Positions 5,916 through 7,591 of a stretch of 7,591 bases of DNA are shown here, piece by piece. The DNA is from CAJXNP01 sp050305935. GTDB lineage: Bacteria; Bacteroidota; Bacteroidia; Cytophagales; Cyclobacteriaceae. Position 1 is the first letter of the stretch; each line of letters opens with the position of its first letter. The stretch covers positions 1 to 7,591 of the forward strand of contig JBNLGG010000119.1 in the NCBI GenBank assembly GCA_050305935.1, in the 5' to 3' direction. Below the pieces are notes generated by a model. That model searched no databases. It saw only the letters and a program-made list of their open reading frames with translations, and was not told the DNA's origin. The position numbers and the translations under genes were made by a program.

Positions 5916-7055
5916 TTACCCCTGGTTTTTATTACCTACATCCGGGTCAACCAATCTATTCTTTCTAAACTCCCTGTTTAACTCCCTCGCAAATTCATCC
6001 CGCTTGGTGGTCTCTTTATACCATTCGCCTGCTACCCACAGGATCATTTCATTGAAATCCTTCTGAGAAATCACCCTACTTCCTCTCAGAGGCAGGATCT
6101 TTCGCAAAGGAAATTTATAGTTCAGATCGATACTCAACCGGTAGTAATCCTGTAAATCATGTCCACTGGTAGTAAATCTCGGTACTTTTAGGATTTCCCG
6201 CGACGAGCTATCATCGGAATCGACTAGCCAGGGAATCAACTCATAATAGCAATCAAAATTACGATCAACCAAGAAATCGCTATTTGGTAATTTTTTCTCC
6301 CTGGTCCACCAAAGCCCCTCCACTTTATCCATAGCACCGGTAGTTTCTTCTTTGCCTTCGACCGATTCAAGTTCAATTAATTTTTGGTAAAGCAATTTTG
6401 TCATGGCTTGTTCATAACCTTCTTCGCTTTTAATAGCTTCCATGCCCAATTGAATCCCCAGTAAATTCGAATAATTATCTTCCATTGAAAAGCTGGAATA
6501 TCGCTCGGGAATAAGTGGGATATAGGAGACCCCAAACCAGGTAGCTATTTCATGCCAGACAGAGAGATCATAGGCCACACGACCGGCAATCAGTAACATA
6601 TCTTCATCGGAAAGAAATTCAGGAACACTCACTTCAAGCATTTTTTCGCCACCTTCATGGCCCAGCTCTTTGATGATCCGGAAATGATCTTTTTCTGATT
6701 TGATCCACACATAAAGATAAGCCGTCCAGTCAGCCATATCTCTCAGGTGTCCTAAATCGACAAAGCCACCTTTTTGTGTGTAGATAATGCCATTACCTTC
6801 CTCTTTGTTGCCGAGAAAAACATGCGCTCCAATCGTAGAAAGATCAGCTATGTCTGACACACTCGAACCGGGAATTCCGGCGATCCGCACATCATAGCCA
6901 AAAGAGCAGCAGGTGCGGATGATCCTGGGCGGTGGTGTATCAAGTTCTTTTTTAGTGAGTTCCGGAGCCTTGGCCATTGTTGTTTGAAGGCTTACCATCA
7001 TGATAATAGCGATGGAAAAATATCTGATCGAAGTCGGGATCTGGTTTGGTTTCAT
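5916..7055 (-). CDS. exported protein resembling the DUF4056 family, function unknown
   Basis: This 379-residue protein has an N-terminal hydrophobic segment (about 10-28, ending TTMAKA) consistent with a signal peptide or anchor, so it probably acts in the periplasm or envelope. Three blocks resemble the DUF4056 family as I remember it: RTCCSFGYDVRI at about 47-58, GGFVDLGHLRDMADWTAYL at 96-114 (His103, Asp106, Asp109), and WHEIATWFGVS at 167-177 followed by SSFSMEDNYSNLLG at 187-200. The clustered His, Glu, Asp and Asn residues suggest a metal site or hydrolase centre. HEIAT lacks the second His of a classical HExxH zinc protease. The C-terminal third is less distinctive. The gene is convergent with the two-component operon, which gives no functional clue. 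The family assignment is from memory and no reaction is known to me. Confidence 0.65.
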   Translation of the reverse strand: MKPNQIPTSIRYFSIAIIMMVSLQTTMAKAPELTKKELDTPPPRIIRTCCSFGYDVRIAGIPGSSVSDIADLSTIGAHVFLGNKEEGNGIIYTQKGGFVDLGHLRDMADWTAYLYVWIKSEKDHFRIIKELGHEGGEKMLEVSVPEFLSDEDMLLIAGRVAYDLSVWHEIATWFGVSYIPLIPERYSSFSMEDNYSNLLGIQLGMEAIKSEEGYEQAMTKLLYQKLIELESVEGKEETTGAMDKVEGLWWTREKKLPNSDFLVDRNFDCYYELIPWLVDSDDSSSREILKVPRFTTSGHDLQDYYRLSIDLNYKFPLRKILPLRGSRVISQKDFNEMILWVAGEWYKETTKRDEFARELNREFRKNRLVDPDVGNKNQG

Positions 7056-7088
7056 TTTGCGGGCTGTAGTCGGTTAACATCGTTATAA

Positions 7089-7096
7089 CAAAAATA
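7089..7096 (-). promoter_or_regulatory. candidate -7 promoter element of the DUF4056-like gene
   Basis: On the minus strand TATTTTTG matches the Bacteroidota consensus TAnnTTTG exactly and lies 33 bp before the ATG at 7055. This would give a leader of roughly 25 nt. No TTTG is found at the usual -33 spacing. Upstream, TTGGCAT occurs twice on the minus strand (7099-7105 and 7127-7133), 28 bp apart, which could be an activator site that compensates for the missing -33 element. Confidence 0.35.
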
Positions 7097-7239
7097 ACAT
7101 GCCAATAATTGTGCTGGTATACGGCAATGCCAAAAAAAAGTGACTTGATCTAAATACCATCTGAAAATGTCCGGATGTCAAATAAAATTCCCTGTATAAA
7201 AGCCTTCAGCTAGATTTCGGTCAACAAACTTAATTGATC

Positions 7240-7591
7240 ATGCAACGACAATATCACATCGACTGGCTACGGGTTATCGCCATCATTCTCGTCCTCTATT
7301 TTCATACCGCTATGATCTTTGCGGCTGAAAGCGACTGGCACATAAAAAACCAGGAGCAAAGCTACCTCTGGCTGGAATTCAACTATTTCCTTTCGAGCTT
7401 CAGAATGCCTTTACTTTTCTTTATTTCGGGATTAGGAAGCTTTTTCGCTTTAAGAAAACGAAGCGGATGGCAGTATGTGAAAGAACGGCATAATCGCCTG
7501 ATCATCCCCGTGATCTTTGGGATGTTTATCATCGTCCCTCCGCAGATCTATTTTGAGCGGATCTTCCACGGCGAAAATTATTCTTCCTTTT
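7240..7591 (+). CDS. acyltransferase 3 family membrane protein, N-terminal fragment (cut by window edge)
   Basis: The 117 visible codons begin MQRQYHIDWLRVIAIILVLY and contain the family signatures: Asp8-Trp-Leu-Arg11 and the conserved His22 (FHTAMIF) in the first membrane helix, then SSFRMPLLFFISGLGSFFAL at about 52-71, then RLIIPVIFGMFIIVPP in the next helix. This is the start of a multi-helix inner-membrane acyltransferase (OafA/OpgC-like, PF01757) that moves acyl groups, often acetyl or succinyl, onto envelope glycans or other acceptors. The acceptor cannot be told from this part. The ATG at 7240 fits the family's short N-terminus. No Shine-Dalgarno sequence is seen; TAGATTTC at 7211-7218, one base off TAnnTTTG, is a weak -7 candidate. 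The gene is divergent from the DUF4056-like gene across 184 bp. Confidence 0.9.
   Translation, partial: MQRQYHIDWLRVIAIILVLYFHTAMIFAAESDWHIKNQEQSYLWLEFNYFLSSFRMPLLFFISGLGSFFALRKRSGWQYVKERHNRLIIPVIFGMFIIVPPQIYFERIFHGENYSSF

Noticed and set aside
6540..6560. HEIAT in the DUF4056-like protein as a zinc-protease HExxH motif.
   Set aside because: The second His is absent (HEIAT rather than HExxH), so a classical zincin assignment is not supported.
1..7591. CRISPR arrays, tRNA or rRNA genes, insertion sequences, integrase or phage genes.
   Set aside because: I saw no regularly spaced repeats, no RNA-gene signatures and no transposase or integrase motifs on either strand.

Overview
The window looks like chromosomal DNA from a member of the Bacteroidota, most likely a marine or soil Cytophagales-type bacterium. 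The reasons are a TonB-dependent receptor with an N-terminal carboxypeptidase-regulatory-like domain, a LytS-type histidine kinase paired with a LytTR response regulator, A-rich leaders without Shine-Dalgarno sequences, and -7-like promoter motifs of the TAnnTTTG type. I cannot name the genus. All gene calls rest on reading protein motifs by eye, with no database search.

Layout. (1) Positions 1-263, minus strand: the 5' end of a gene for a COG2509-type FAD-dependent dehydrogenase, cut by the window edge. (2) 339-1222, minus strand: a two-gene Res-Xre type II toxin-antitoxin operon, with the antitoxin first and the RES toxin second, joined by an ATGA overlap. (3) 1390-3750, plus strand: a 786-residue TonB-dependent outer-membrane receptor, divergent from the toxin-antitoxin operon and closed by a strong intrinsic terminator at 3785-3819. 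(4) 3820-4046: a non-coding stretch with GC-rich inverted repeats, probably a dispersed palindromic element, then an 8-bp-stem hairpin in the presumed leader of the next operon. (5) 4047-5871, plus strand: a tightly coupled two-gene operon for a four-helix membrane LytS-family histidine kinase and its LytTR response regulator. (6) 5879-5911: a perfect 15-bp inverted repeat between convergent genes, each arm itself a palindrome. (7) 5916-7055, minus strand: an exported protein resembling the DUF4056 family, with conserved His/Glu/Asp motifs that look enzymatic but have no known reaction. (8) 7240-7591, plus strand: the N-terminal part of a membrane acyltransferase (acyltransferase 3 family), cut by the window edge.

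How they fit together. The toxin-antitoxin pair is self-contained: the antitoxin should neutralise an NAD+-consuming toxin and repress the shared promoter. The kinase and regulator form one phosphorelay of unknown signal and targets. The receptor, the DUF4056-like protein and the acyltransferase are all envelope-related, but each appears to be its own transcription unit, so any functional link between them is only inferred from proximity. I see no clearly new multi-gene system. The points most worth a second look are the DUF4056-like protein, the nested palindrome at 5879-5911, the repeat cluster at 3870-3955 with the neighbouring start-codon question, and the charged upstream reading frame ahead of the antitoxin.
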